64,000 nucleotides of DNA, from NCBI RefSeq assembly GCF_014696825.1, contig NZ_JACJQU010000005.1:124001-188000 (forward strand), given 5' to 3'. The notes under the pieces are model-generated. The model had not been told where the DNA came from and ran no database searches. It saw only the letters and a program-made list of their open reading frames with translations. The position numbers and the translations under genes were made by a program. Positions 16,021 to 24,233 of this stretch are shown here, one piece after another. Positions within the stretch are counted from its first letter, which is position 1. Every line of letters starts with the position of its first letter. This stretch comes from Anabaena sphaerica FACHB-251 (GTDB lineage: Bacteria; Cyanobacteriota; Cyanobacteriia; Cyanobacteriales; Nostocaceae).

Positions 16021-17103
16021 ATGCTGGAAGAAGTTATCGCCGCCTTTGAACGCAAAGACTACCAAACCGCAGCTAAATTACTCAAACCCCTGCTTAAAGA
16101 CTCACCAGAAAATCCTTGGGTGCAATTTTATCTCGCCCGGTTACAAGAAGTTTCTGGAAAGCGACAGGAAGCAGAAAAAATCTATCGTCAACTGCTACGA
16201 GTGACAGTAAATAACAAAATATTGTCACAAGCACGTCAAGGTTTACAACGTATAGAAGAAATTCGGCAAGAAGAAAGACAAAGAGCCATTGTTCAAGCAA
16301 CAGCAGAACCAACTAACGCCGAACAGGGAATATTAGTTTTAGAACCGATCAACAACGAACTGAAAACTATAGCTGCGGCAAAATTTGCCCAAATTATGCA
16401 AATAGATGCCTACACAGCTAGACTGATGTTACCAAGTCGCAGTTGGAGAGTATACCGGACAGGAAAAATAGGCGAACTTCAATTTTATGGGACACAGTTA
16501 CAGCAAGCTGGAATTCCCTGCTTTTGGTTGAAAATCTCACAAATTCAACAAATTCAAATATATCAAGTTCAATATTTTTCCGAATCACCATCAAAACCAA
16601 CAGTTGTTTGTAGCAATGAAGAAAATCAACTGGGTTCTCTCAATTTTGACTGGTCAGAAGTCACAGCCAGAGTTGTAGGACTATTACCTATTTTTGAACA
16701 GGTTGTAGATATTAATGTTCGTGGTAAATTAGAACGGAAAACCCAAACTCAAGACTATGCCCAATTTTGTGATTTACATCTACCTGGAAGACGTGCCATT
16801 TTAAGAATTTATGACAATGGTTATGAATTCCAGAAAGGTTTAGAAATTACTCCCCAAGCCACACAAAACACAATTAGAATCAACTGGAATAGTTTGATAA
16901 ATTGGGTTGATAAAAAATTACCTCAAGTCAAAGTTTGGTCAGATTTTCAGCCTTTTGGAGAAACAGTTTTAGACCAAACAGAAGTGCTAAATCACATTCC
17001 CTCTCATATTCAAATATTTAGGAGAGAACAGACTAATTGGGATTCGGCATTTCAGTTATACAGTGGAATTGTTTTTGTGAAAAATGCCTCAACCAAATCA
17101 TAA
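16021..17103 (+). CDS. TPR-containing protein of unknown function
   Basis: The protein has 360 residues from ATG 16021 (MLEEVIAAFERKDYQTA). A TTG at 15985 is in frame, but the DNA there is GCGTCTTGGCGCGAGA-type repeat. Residues 1-85 form two tetratricopeptide repeats (FERKDYQTAAKLLKPLLKD, then WVQFYLARLQEVSGK). The remainder (about 120-360) is a mixed alpha/beta region with no motif I recognise. It contains MLPSRSWRVYRTG, which suggests a recognition domain common in cyanobacterial TPR proteins. It has no signal peptide, so it is probably cytoplasmic. Confidence 0.75.
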   Translation: MLEEVIAAFERKDYQTAAKLLKPLLKDSPENPWVQFYLARLQEVSGKRQEAEKIYRQLLRVTVNNKILSQARQGLQRIEEIRQEERQRAIVQATAEPTNAEQGILVLEPINNELKTIAAAKFAQIMQIDAYTARLMLPSRSWRVYRTGKIGELQFYGTQLQQAGIPCFWLKISQIQQIQIYQVQYFSESPSKPTVVCSNEENQLGSLNFDWSEVTARVVGLLPIFEQVVDINVRGKLERKTQTQDYAQFCDLHLPGRRAILRIYDNGYEFQKGLEITPQATQNTIRINWNSLINWVDKKLPQVKVWSDFQPFGETVLDQTEVLNHIPSHIQIFRREQTNWDSAFQLYSGIVFVKNASTKS

Positions 17104-17252
17104 CTAGGGAAAGGTTAGATTTTGGATTTTGGATTAAATGTAGGACTTATTTTTTGTTTGTAGTCAGGGCTTTAGCCCTCACTGCGAGCTAGATATTCTG
17201 CATTAAACCAATTAATCAATCCAAAATTGTCAATCCAAAATCCAAAATTGAT

Positions 17253-17624
17253 TTATCCAGGTACTTTCGCTTGACGCGCCATATCTAAATAACTGCTCAT
17301 ATTCGCACCTGGACGACGACGAATACCAGAAGATGAAGGAACTAGATATTTAGGTGCAAATGTAGTTTCGGTTGCTACTGCTGGTTGAACTGGTGCTGCT
17401 TTTGCAGGTTGAGCGGGTGCTGCTTTTGCGGGTTGAGCGGGTTCTGCTTTAGTTGCTTTAACGGGTTCGGCTTTGGGAGTTGGTGCAGTCGCTGGTTTAG
17501 CTTCTACTGGTGTGGTTTGAGTGGTTTCTTCTTTGAGTTCCAAGTAGTAGCTATCTTTCTTACCAAATAGCCCTGTGATGAAACCGAAAATACCACCGAT
17601 TAAATTTTTGATAAATCCAAACAT
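17253..17624 (-). CDS. Small amphipathic-helix protein with Ala/Pro/Lys repeats
   Basis: A 123-residue protein. The N-terminus (MFGFIKNLIGGIFGFITGLFG) is glycine- and phenylalanine-rich and likely amphipathic or membrane-associated. A low-complexity linker follows, with AKAEPAQP/AKAAPAQP/AKAAPVQP repeats (about residues 55-85), and a compact C-terminal motif with RRRPGANMSSYLDMARQAK. The linker repeats are encoded by direct GGTTGAGCGGGTGCTGCTTTTGC units. No known family is recognised. A membrane-tethered scaffold or linker is possible; nothing in the context fixes a role. Confidence 0.7.
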   Translation of the reverse strand: MFGFIKNLIGGIFGFITGLFGKKDSYYLELKEETTQTTPVEAKPATAPTPKAEPVKATKAEPAQPAKAAPAQPAKAAPVQPAVATETTFAPKYLVPSSSGIRRRPGANMSSYLDMARQAKVPG

Positions 17625-17977
17625 GACAATTTCTCCTGTCTTTAATATTTTGCCATATCACCGTAATTATGAATTATTACAACATAATCTTACATTTTGT
17701 TGCCATAATTGTTTCCGGCAATAATTCTAGGGATTTTTACTTAATCACCTTGTAGTCATTCTATAGGCCAATTGTTATGACTTCATTACAACCATTAGCA
17801 ACCTATAGCGACTGCGAATTAATTATTAAATTTTACTGTAACTAGGAGCAAGATTCTGAGATGTTCCTTAATAAAATTTAACAATAACTGGTTAGCTGCA
17901 AAAACTGTCATAGTCTCTGGGTTGATAGCTGTGGTACTTGGTTATATTTTCTACAGAATCAACTAAAATCTGATTTT
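17625..17977. other. Intergenic region, possible relic of a small membrane peptide
   Basis: These 353 bases have no gene with a recognisable start. One frame ending with TAA at 17964-17966 reads NNWLAAKTVIVSGLIAVVLG, a membrane-helix-like stretch, but no ATG, GTG or TTG with a ribosome site leads into it, so it is not called. Confidence 0.4.
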
Positions 17978-18631
17978 ATGAATACTGACAATTTTTCACA
18001 GATTTATTTTAAAAGTATTACTATGGAAAACAAAACAAAAAAGCGTAATCCTGTTTTATTAGTACACGGTATTAACGATACAGGCGCAGTTTTCAACAAA
18101 ATGGCGCGTTACCTGGGAAAGCAAGGTAGGATAGTGTGTACACTGGATTTAATTCCTAATAACGGTTCTGAGCTTTTAGACAAATTAGCACAGCAAGTAG
18201 CAAATTATGTAAACATTAACTTTGCACCAGAACAACCATTAGACATAGTAGGTTTTAGTATGGGGGGAATAGTCAGCCGTTATTATATTCAAAGATTGGG
18301 AGGAATAGAAAAGGTAAAGAGATTTATTACCATTTCTTCACCACATCAGGGAACAAATATTGCATATTTAACTTGGTTAAAGGGTGCTTTACAAATGCAG
18401 CCTGATAGTGATTTTTTAAATGACTTAAATTCTGATGTAGAAATGTTGAATAAGTTAAATTTTACATCTATTTGGACACCTTATGATTTGATGATTGTAC
18501 CTGCGGAAAGTTCAAGAATACCTGTTGGTAAAGAAGTCGTTTTGCCTGTTGCCCTACATCCTTGGATGTTAACAGATAAACAGACCTTTGAAGTTGTAGC
18601 AGCAGCATTAGATGAACAAATTAGTCATTAG
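17978..18631 (+). CDS. Alpha/beta hydrolase, lipase class 2-like
   Basis: A 217-residue hydrolase with the triacylglycerol lipase/esterase pattern: oxyanion segment VLLVHGINDTG, nucleophile elbow GFSMGG, ISSPHQGTN after strand 6, an acid near YDLMIVPAESS and a C-terminal His in ALHPWML. It has no signal peptide, and the small size is close to the minimal fold found in cyanobacteria and Bacillus LipA. ATG 18023 (MENKTKKRNP) is an alternative start, and neither has a clear ribosome site. Substrate is unknown; a membrane lipid or ester is likely. Confidence 0.85.
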   Translation: MNTDNFSQIYFKSITMENKTKKRNPVLLVHGINDTGAVFNKMARYLGKQGRIVCTLDLIPNNGSELLDKLAQQVANYVNINFAPEQPLDIVGFSMGGIVSRYYIQRLGGIEKVKRFITISSPHQGTNIAYLTWLKGALQMQPDSDFLNDLNSDVEMLNKLNFTSIWTPYDLMIVPAESSRIPVGKEVVLPVALHPWMLTDKQTFEVVAAALDEQISH

Positions 18632-18676
18632 TCACTGGTTATTAGTTATTGGTTTTACCCAATTACCAATTACCAA

Positions 18677-19105
18677 TTACCTATCACCAATTTCTGTATA
18701 TTCAGAATTCTCAAAAATTGCCTCTGAATGGCGATAATATTTAAATTCCATTAAGTTATAAAAAGGATCTTCTAAAAAGAAAGTGTGATGTTCTAAAGGA
18801 GAACCAAGAAAACGGCTTTTAGGTTCTTCTCTAAAAGTTAATTGTTTGGTTTTTGCGGTTTCTAGTAATTCCTGCCAGTCTGTTTCTTGAGTGAAAATTA
18901 AGCCGAAATGTCGGGGATAAATAGCTTTTTGAGGTGTTAAATTATCCTTGGTAACGTGTGCCACTAATTGATGTCCATAAAGGTTGAGAATTAAAGCATG
19001 GGGGCTTTCTCTTCCGGGGATACAGCCTAAACCATCAACGTAAAAGGCTTTGGTTTGGGGGATATTGGTGACGGGGAAAGCGAGGTGGAATATGGTTCGG
19101 TTCAT
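18677..19105 (-). CDS. VOC (glyoxalase/dioxygenase fold) family protein
   Basis: This 142-residue protein has the paired beta-alpha-beta-beta-beta modules of the vicinal oxygen chelate fold. FHLAFPVTNIPQTKAFYVDGLG marks the first module and HTFFLEDPFYNLMEFKYY the second. Likely metal ligands are His7 in the first strand, a His in the central RHFGLIF strand and the Glu of LMEFKYY. Enzyme activity cannot be told from sequence. Single gene, with repeats on both sides. Confidence 0.85.
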   Translation of the reverse strand: MNRTIFHLAFPVTNIPQTKAFYVDGLGCIPGRESPHALILNLYGHQLVAHVTKDNLTPQKAIYPRHFGLIFTQETDWQELLETAKTKQLTFREEPKSRFLGSPLEHHTFFLEDPFYNLMEFKYYRHSEAIFENSEYTEIGDR

Positions 19106-19237
19106 GGTAGGTGTGGGTTAGATAATTTTGATGGAAGTTTCGCGCAATCTCCGTTAGGAGATCCCGCAGGGTAGGCGCGGAGGAGCAAAGACGCAAAGGA
19201 GGAAATTAATTTGCGTAAAGCCTCTTTAAAATTATCA

Positions 19238-19327
19238 GGACTTACGCAAAACAGAGCGGAAGTAGGGGTAATTCATGAATTACCCCTACGCAAGAATCAG
19301 GTTTTGAGTTCAATCTTGCGTAAGTCC
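19238..19327 (+). mobile_element. GGACTTACGC MITE, 90 bp (copy 2)
   Basis: Same length and orientation as the copy at 13991, with a few substitutions (AACAGAGCGG against AACAGCACGA; GAGTTCAATCTT against CAGTCGTATCTT). The 10-base terminal repeats are perfect. Confidence 0.9.
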
Positions 19328-19370
19328 TAATTATATAAAAATCTTCTTTATAAAGTGGTTAGATAAAAAA

Positions 19371-19600
19371 TAAAGACAGACACTATATTTTACACCCTCC
19401 TACAAAATATCCCCAACGTTTTATTTGAACTGCTGGAAAAACTACCCCAACTAGCTGCACATTACGAATTTTCATCAGTCGAAATCAAAGAATTAGCACG
19501 ACGCATAGATGCAGATGCGGCGAATAGTCGTTATCTTTTAGAATTGGTAGAAAGAATGCTAATTTACAAGTTTTCAACCTATAGCCGTCAGGAGTTATAA
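19371..19600 (+). pseudogene. Internally deleted Rpn/DUF2887-type nuclease fragment
   Basis: Reading from an ATA where the ATG would be expected (ATA AAG ACA GAC) gives KTDTIFYTLLQNIPNVLFEL and HYEFSSVEIKELARRID, the typical N-terminus of DUF2887/Rpn-family PD-(D/E)XK proteins. It then jumps directly to YLLELVERMLIYKFSTYSRQ and a TAA at 19598, which matches the C-terminal part of that family. The catalytic middle is missing and the start codon is mutated. Confidence 0.7.
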
Positions 19601-19716
19601 GCGCCAAAAATCAATCGTTGAGAATATACTGATTGATAAACAATTCTGACTCCTGACTCCTGAATTCTTATATTCGAGTATCATAAAAAACTGAAAATAC
19701 TCATACCTCATTAACA

Positions 19717-20475
19717 ATGTTATCTTTACTTGATTCCATAAATCCCTGGTTAGTAGGTGCAGGTTTAAACGCGATTTTATTGGGAATAGTTGCCTTAATT
19801 CCTAAAAAATTGCTCACCCCTGCGGGAATATTCCATGCTTGGTTATTGGGTGTAATTATTTGGGGAACACTAGGCTGGCCAGGATATCTAGTGGTAGTGT
19901 TTTATTTTATTGTCGGTTCTGGGGTGACGCGCATTGGGATGGCGCAAAAGGAAGCGGAAGGAATTGCAGAAAAGCGTTCTGGTGCTAGGGGTCCGGAAAA
20001 TGTTTGGGGTTCGGCGTTAGTTGCGGCTTTGTGTGCTGTGGGAGTGTTGCTTGTACCTGATTGGAAGTTCTTGCTATGTTTGGGCTATGTAGCGAGTTTT
20101 AGCACCAAATTATCTGACACGACTGCGAGTGAAGTGGGTAAAGCCTATGGCAAGCGTACTTTTTTGATTACGACCCTGCAACCTGTAGCTAGAGGTACAG
20201 AAGGGGCGGTAAGCTTAGAAGGGACTTTAGCGGGTGTTGTCGGCTCAGTAGCGATCGCTTTTATCGGTTGGGGTGTAAATTTAATAGATATCTTAGGAAT
20301 TGTGTGGTGTGTAATTGCAGCATTTATTGCTACAAATTTAGAAAGTGTAATTGGTGCAACATTACAATCTAAATATACTTGGCTCACCAACGAAGTCGTC
20401 AATATCTTAAATACGCTAATTGGGGCTGTTTCAGCCATTATTCTGGCTTTGATTTGGCAAATGATATTTGTTTGA
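19717..20475 (+). CDS. DUF92/TIGR00297 membrane protein, probable phytyl-phosphate kinase (VTE6-like)
   Basis: A 252-residue polytopic membrane protein with about six helices. Diagnostic segments of the DUF92 family are present: LTPAGIFHAWLLG, GSGVTRIG, SFSTKLSDTTASEVGKAYGK, RGTEGAVSLEGTLAG and ESVIGATLQ. Plant VTE6, a member of this family, phosphorylates phytyl phosphate to phytyl diphosphate for tocopherol and phylloquinone synthesis, and cyanobacterial members are taken to do the same. The assignment to family is firm; the substrate is from family knowledge. Confidence 0.88.
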   Translation: MLSLLDSINPWLVGAGLNAILLGIVALIPKKLLTPAGIFHAWLLGVIIWGTLGWPGYLVVVFYFIVGSGVTRIGMAQKEAEGIAEKRSGARGPENVWGSALVAALCAVGVLLVPDWKFLLCLGYVASFSTKLSDTTASEVGKAYGKRTFLITTLQPVARGTEGAVSLEGTLAGVVGSVAIAFIGWGVNLIDILGIVWCVIAAFIATNLESVIGATLQSKYTWLTNEVVNILNTLIGAVSAIILALIWQMIFV

Positions 20476-20501
20476 ATAGTTACTAATAACTCAAAATTTT
20501 T

Positions 20502-20524
20502 AACAGCAAATTTGCTGTTTTTTT
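20502..20524 (+). terminator. Rho-independent terminator after the DUF92 gene
   Basis: A perfect hairpin AACAGCAAATTTGCTGTT followed directly by a run of T residues, 26 bases after the DUF92 stop codon. Confidence 0.85.
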
Positions 20525-20732
20525 AATGTTTATTGCACACCAAAAACCCTATTAAATGTGTAAAATATTGCACCTGATAGTTAGATGCTTTGGGTAAATT
20601 TTATAATAATTTATTTTTTAGGTTACTAATTCATAAAATCTTTATCATTATGAACCGTATTTTCCTACGGTTTTATCTATTATTTAATGGAAAAGTTGTA
20701 TATATTTTTAGTGGTTTCCTCATATTTATTTC

Positions 20733-21491
20733 ATGGAATCTTCATCATTCTTTACAGTCAATGACGAGCAAATCGACCTTTTTCAAGTGGTCAAGTATTT
20801 ACAAGTATCTGGTAAACTGAATCAGTTTATTAGTGATGTTCTGCGTCAATACATATTAGAAAAAGAACTAGAAATCAGAGACGATATAGATATCAGTACG
20901 GGATTAATTGAACAATCAATTATTGATTTTCGGTTAAAAAACCAACTCACAGATCCTGAACAATTCCAAGCATGGTTAAAAAACAATGGTAGTGATTATG
21001 CTACATTTTATGAGTCAGTTACCTTTAGCTTCAAACTAGAAAAACTGAAAGCGGTAATTGTAGAACCAAAACTACCAGAATACTTTATTGAAAGGAAGAT
21101 TTACTTAGATAGAGTGGTACTTTCTCGAATTCTGGTTGATAACAGAGAACTAGCCGAAGAACTACACACTCAAATTGAAGAAGGAAGTAGTTTTGAGCAA
21201 CTAGCAAAAGAGTATTCACTGGCAGATGAAAAAACCTTTAACGGTATGATGGGTCCGATTAGTCGGGGTAGTTTACCGGATATCTTGCGTGCGGCTGTGG
21301 ATGCGGCTACTCCTGGACAATTGATAGGACCTATCGAAATAGAAGGAAGTTTCAGTTTGTTTAGATTAGAGAACATTCTACCAGCATCTTTAGAAAATAC
21401 TCAACTAAAACAATCACTACAAAATGAGTTATTTGAAAAATGGCTAGGGGAGAAAATTCAAGACCTGACAGTAAAATTACAAGTGAGCTAA
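20733..21491 (+). CDS. Parvulin-type peptidyl-prolyl isomerase
   Basis: A 252-residue protein with no signal peptide. The N-terminal half is a helical SurA/PrsA-like chaperone region, and residues about 130-220 form a PpiC rotamase domain (VVLSRILVDNRELAEELHTQI, SFEQLAKEYSLA, MMGPISRGSLPDILRAAV, GPIEIEGSFSLFRLE). It overlaps the next gene, an ABC exporter, by 52 bases. Pairing of a cytoplasmic parvulin with a peptidase-like ABC exporter is common in cyanobacterial type I secretion loci, where it probably helps handle an exported polypeptide. Confidence 0.88.
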   Translation: MESSSFFTVNDEQIDLFQVVKYLQVSGKLNQFISDVLRQYILEKELEIRDDIDISTGLIEQSIIDFRLKNQLTDPEQFQAWLKNNGSDYATFYESVTFSFKLEKLKAVIVEPKLPEYFIERKIYLDRVVLSRILVDNRELAEELHTQIEEGSSFEQLAKEYSLADEKTFNGMMGPISRGSLPDILRAAVDAATPGQLIGPIEIEGSFSLFRLENILPASLENTQLKQSLQNELFEKWLGEKIQDLTVKLQVS

Positions 21492-24130
21492 ATATTCTGA
21501 ATCATCAAATTTTAAGAGTAAATGTGCTAGATGCTGTCCCTTGGAATCAACAGCCATTATGCTGGTTGACTCCTGAAGAACAAACCGAATTAAAGAATCA
21601 ATTGGAAGTTCGTCAATACCAACTTGGCGAAAAAATTTGGTCACACGAAACAGGAGGATATCAGTTTTTTATTGTGACTGGTAAAGTCCGTTTACGGGAT
21701 GAAATGAGTAAACCTGTAGCCACCTTAGAAGACGGAGCTTGGTTTGGTGATTTACAACAATTATTTACTAATTGTAAGGCTGTAGCTGCTAGTAAAGAAG
21801 TGGTCATTGTGTGTTGGAATTCATCATTATGGGCAAAGTTTTGTCATCCTCAAATTGATGAATTTTGGAATTTGCAAGGTGAAAAACAAGGGGACAGGGA
21901 ACAAGGAAAAAGTGACAGAGAAAAGATGGAAGAAGAAGAAAATTATAATTCATCATCTTTATCATCTTTATCATCTTTATCATCTTCACTGTCACCTGTC
22001 ACCTCTCACCTGTCACTTTCATATCCTTTTGTAGCCAGTGGAAATACTGCGGCTGCTTGTTTAACGATGGTGGCGCAATATTTAAACAATGCTGTGCAAC
22101 TGGAATGGGTGCAACGTCAACTCCGGGGACAACGCCCAAAAAATGTGATAGAAACGGCGGAAAAGTTAGGGTTAGTTCTGCGGAAGTTGCAAGTAAATTG
22201 GGGTGAGTTGCGACAGTTATCATTTCCAGCTTTATTAATGTGGAAATCTGAATCTATTAGCAGTTGGGTTGTAGCTTATGGGATGAAAGGTAATTGTTTA
22301 ATTATTGCCAATCCTCTTCATGTTGAATGTGAATATTTAACCCAATCGGTAGTAGAATCTTGCTGGGATGGTAAATTATGGCAAGCTGAATTAATTTCCC
22401 AACAAGAAAAATTTAATCTGGCTTGGTTCACTCCCGCAGTTTGGAAATATCGGAAATTGTTAGGTGAGGTATTGCTGGCTTCTTTCACTTTGCAATTGTT
22501 GGGTTTAGCTTCACCATTAATTACCCAAGTGATCATTGATAAAGTGATGGTGCAGGAGAGTTTAGCTACTCTCGATGTCATGGCGATCGCACTGTTGTTA
22601 GTCGCTATATTTGAATCTATCCTGGGTATGCTGCGGCTATTTATTTTTACCCACACAGCACGACGTTTAGATTTGAGTTTATCAGCCCAACTTTTCCGCC
22701 ATTTAATGCGTTTACCTTTGGCTTATTTTGAGTCTAGGAGAGTGGGAGATACAGTTGCTAGAGTACAGGAATTAGAACAAATTCGCCAATTTCTCACAGG
22801 TACAGCTTTAACAGTAATTCTCGATAGTATTTTTGCAGTGGTGTATCTGGGATTGATGTTTTATTACAACATTCCCCTCACATTTGTAGCCTTAGCAGTA
22901 TTACCATTATTTGCGACTTTAACAATTGTCGCTACACCAATTTTAAGAAATTGGTTAAACGAAACCTTTAACCGCAGTGCTGACAGTCAATCATTTTTAG
23001 TCGAGACTGTTACGGGTATTCATTCTGTTAAAGCCCATGCTGCCGAACCAGTAGCCAGGGAACGCTGGGAAGGTTTATTTGCTCGGTTTATTCGCACAGG
23101 TTTTAAAGCTTCGACAACCTCAAATATTAGCAGTAATATTGGTGATTTTCTCACTAATTTTTCGACTTTGCTAATACTTTGGGTCGGTGCAAAATTAGTC
23201 ATTGACCATCAACTTACCGTAGGTCAATTAATTGCTTTCCAAATGTTATCAGGGCGAGTCACAGGACCCTTACTGCGATTAGTACAGTTGTGGCAAAGTC
23301 TCCAACAGGTACTATTATCAGTAGATCGTATTGGTGATATTCTCAATGCTGCACCAGAAGCAGAAGCGGGAACAGGTTTAGTATTACCACACCTCAAAGG
23401 TGAAGTTAATTTTGATCAAGTTTTCTTCCGCTATAGTGCCAATACAGAACCTGTATTAAAAGGAATTTCCTTTGATGTCCAACCAGGGCAATTTGTAGGA
23501 ATTGTGGGACGTAGTGGTTCTGGAAAAAGCACACTTTCTAAACTTTTACAACGCCTTTATCAAATAGAATCAGGACGCATTTTGATTGATGGCTTTGATC
23601 TCAAAAGTTGTGATCTAGCATCTTTAAGACAACAAATTGGCGTAGTTCTCCAAGAAGACTTTTTATTTAACGGTTCTATCTTGGAAAACATAAGTTTAGG
23701 AAATCCAGATATTACAGCTGAACAAGTTGTAGAAGCTGCCAGATTAGCGGTAGCACACGATTTTATCAGTCAATTACCTTATGGTTACGAAAACAATGTT
23801 GGTGAAAGAGGTACAGCTTTATCTGGTGGACAAAGACAAAGAATTGCTTTAGCAAGGTTATTTCTTTCTTCTGCACCAATTTTGATTTTAGATGAAGCAA
23901 CCAGCGCCTTAGATAGTGAAACTGAACAGCAAGTATTACAAAACTTGCAAAAAGTTTCTGCTAACCGTACCGTGTTTTTAATTGCCCATCGGTTTGCACC
24001 TTTAAAACGGGCAGATTTAATATTAGTCATGGAAAAAGGTATCATTGCTGAACGGGGGACACACGCAGGTTTATTGCAACAAAAGGGGTTGTACTGGTCA
24101 CTGTATCAGCGACAGCAGGCAAATATTTAA
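21440..24130 (+). CDS. Peptidase-like ABC exporter with N-terminal cyclic-nucleotide-binding-like domain
   Basis: This 896-residue transporter has four parts. A cNMP-binding-like beta-roll (about residues 40-140) is followed by a low-complexity linker (about 148-195) rich in E, D, S and L, and then a C39-peptidase-like domain (about 197-330). Last come a six-helix membrane domain (about 345-620) and an ATPase domain with Walker A GRSGSGKS, signature LSGGQ and Walker B ILILDEATSALD. The C39 motif reads SGNTAAACLTMV, so the catalytic Cys position is Thr. It should bind rather than cut substrate, as in HlyB. The linker is encoded by short tandem repeats (ATCATCTTT and GTCACCT units). The start lies within the parvulin gene. 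Confidence 0.9.
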   Translation: MARGENSRPDSKITSELNILNHQILRVNVLDAVPWNQQPLCWLTPEEQTELKNQLEVRQYQLGEKIWSHETGGYQFFIVTGKVRLRDEMSKPVATLEDGAWFGDLQQLFTNCKAVAASKEVVIVCWNSSLWAKFCHPQIDEFWNLQGEKQGDREQGKSDREKMEEEENYNSSSLSSLSSLSSSLSPVTSHLSLSYPFVASGNTAAACLTMVAQYLNNAVQLEWVQRQLRGQRPKNVIETAEKLGLVLRKLQVNWGELRQLSFPALLMWKSESISSWVVAYGMKGNCLIIANPLHVECEYLTQSVVESCWDGKLWQAELISQQEKFNLAWFTPAVWKYRKLLGEVLLASFTLQLLGLASPLITQVIIDKVMVQESLATLDVMAIALLLVAIFESILGMLRLFIFTHTARRLDLSLSAQLFRHLMRLPLAYFESRRVGDTVARVQELEQIRQFLTGTALTVILDSIFAVVYLGLMFYYNIPLTFVALAVLPLFATLTIVATPILRNWLNETFNRSADSQSFLVETVTGIHSVKAHAAEPVARERWEGLFARFIRTGFKASTTSNISSNIGDFLTNFSTLLILWVGAKLVIDHQLTVGQLIAFQMLSGRVTGPLLRLVQLWQSLQQVLLSVDRIGDILNAAPEAEAGTGLVLPHLKGEVNFDQVFFRYSANTEPVLKGISFDVQPGQFVGIVGRSGSGKSTLSKLLQRLYQIESGRILIDGFDLKSCDLASLRQQIGVVLQEDFLFNGSILENISLGNPDITAEQVVEAARLAVAHDFISQLPYGYENNVGERGTALSGGQRQRIALARLFLSSAPILILDEATSALDSETEQQVLQNLQKVSANRTVFLIAHRFAPLKRADLILVMEKGIIAERGTHAGLLQQKGLYWSLYQRQQANI

Positions 24131-24133
24131 GCT

Positions 24134-24158
24134 AAAGACGTTCCCTGGGAACGTCTTT
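24134..24158 (+). terminator. Hairpin after the ABC exporter, terminator-like
   Basis: AAAGACGTTCCCTGGGAACGTCTTT is a near-perfect hairpin directly after the exporter stop, with outer pairing GCTAA/TTAGC. The loop core resembles the GACGTTCC palindrome of the 87-bp MITEs, so it may be an element relic used as a terminator. Confidence 0.6.
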
Positions 24159-24233
24159 ATTAGCTGCATTGAAAAAAGGTGACGTTGTATTAGAAAATAA
24201 TAGAAACAACCTCACTTGCCGAAACTTGCACAA

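Larger units (their letters stand above)
19106..19716. other. Repeat-rich interval with a MITE and a gene relic
   Basis: Within these 611 bases are CGCGGAGGAGCAAAGACGCAAAGG-type repeats (about 19160-19200), a complete GGACTTACGC element (19238-19327), a decayed Rpn/DUF2887 fragment (19371-19600) and a GACTCCTGACTCCTGA repeat near 19650. No intact gene is present. Confidence 0.75.

Noticed and set aside
17820-17966. Hydrophobic helix-like frame ending NNWLAAK...YIFYRIN
   Set aside because: No ATG, GTG or TTG start with a ribosome site leads into it; possibly a relic.
20590-20820. 76-residue plus-strand frame ahead of the parvulin gene
   Set aside because: It overlaps the parvulin start in another frame and has AT-rich random-like composition.
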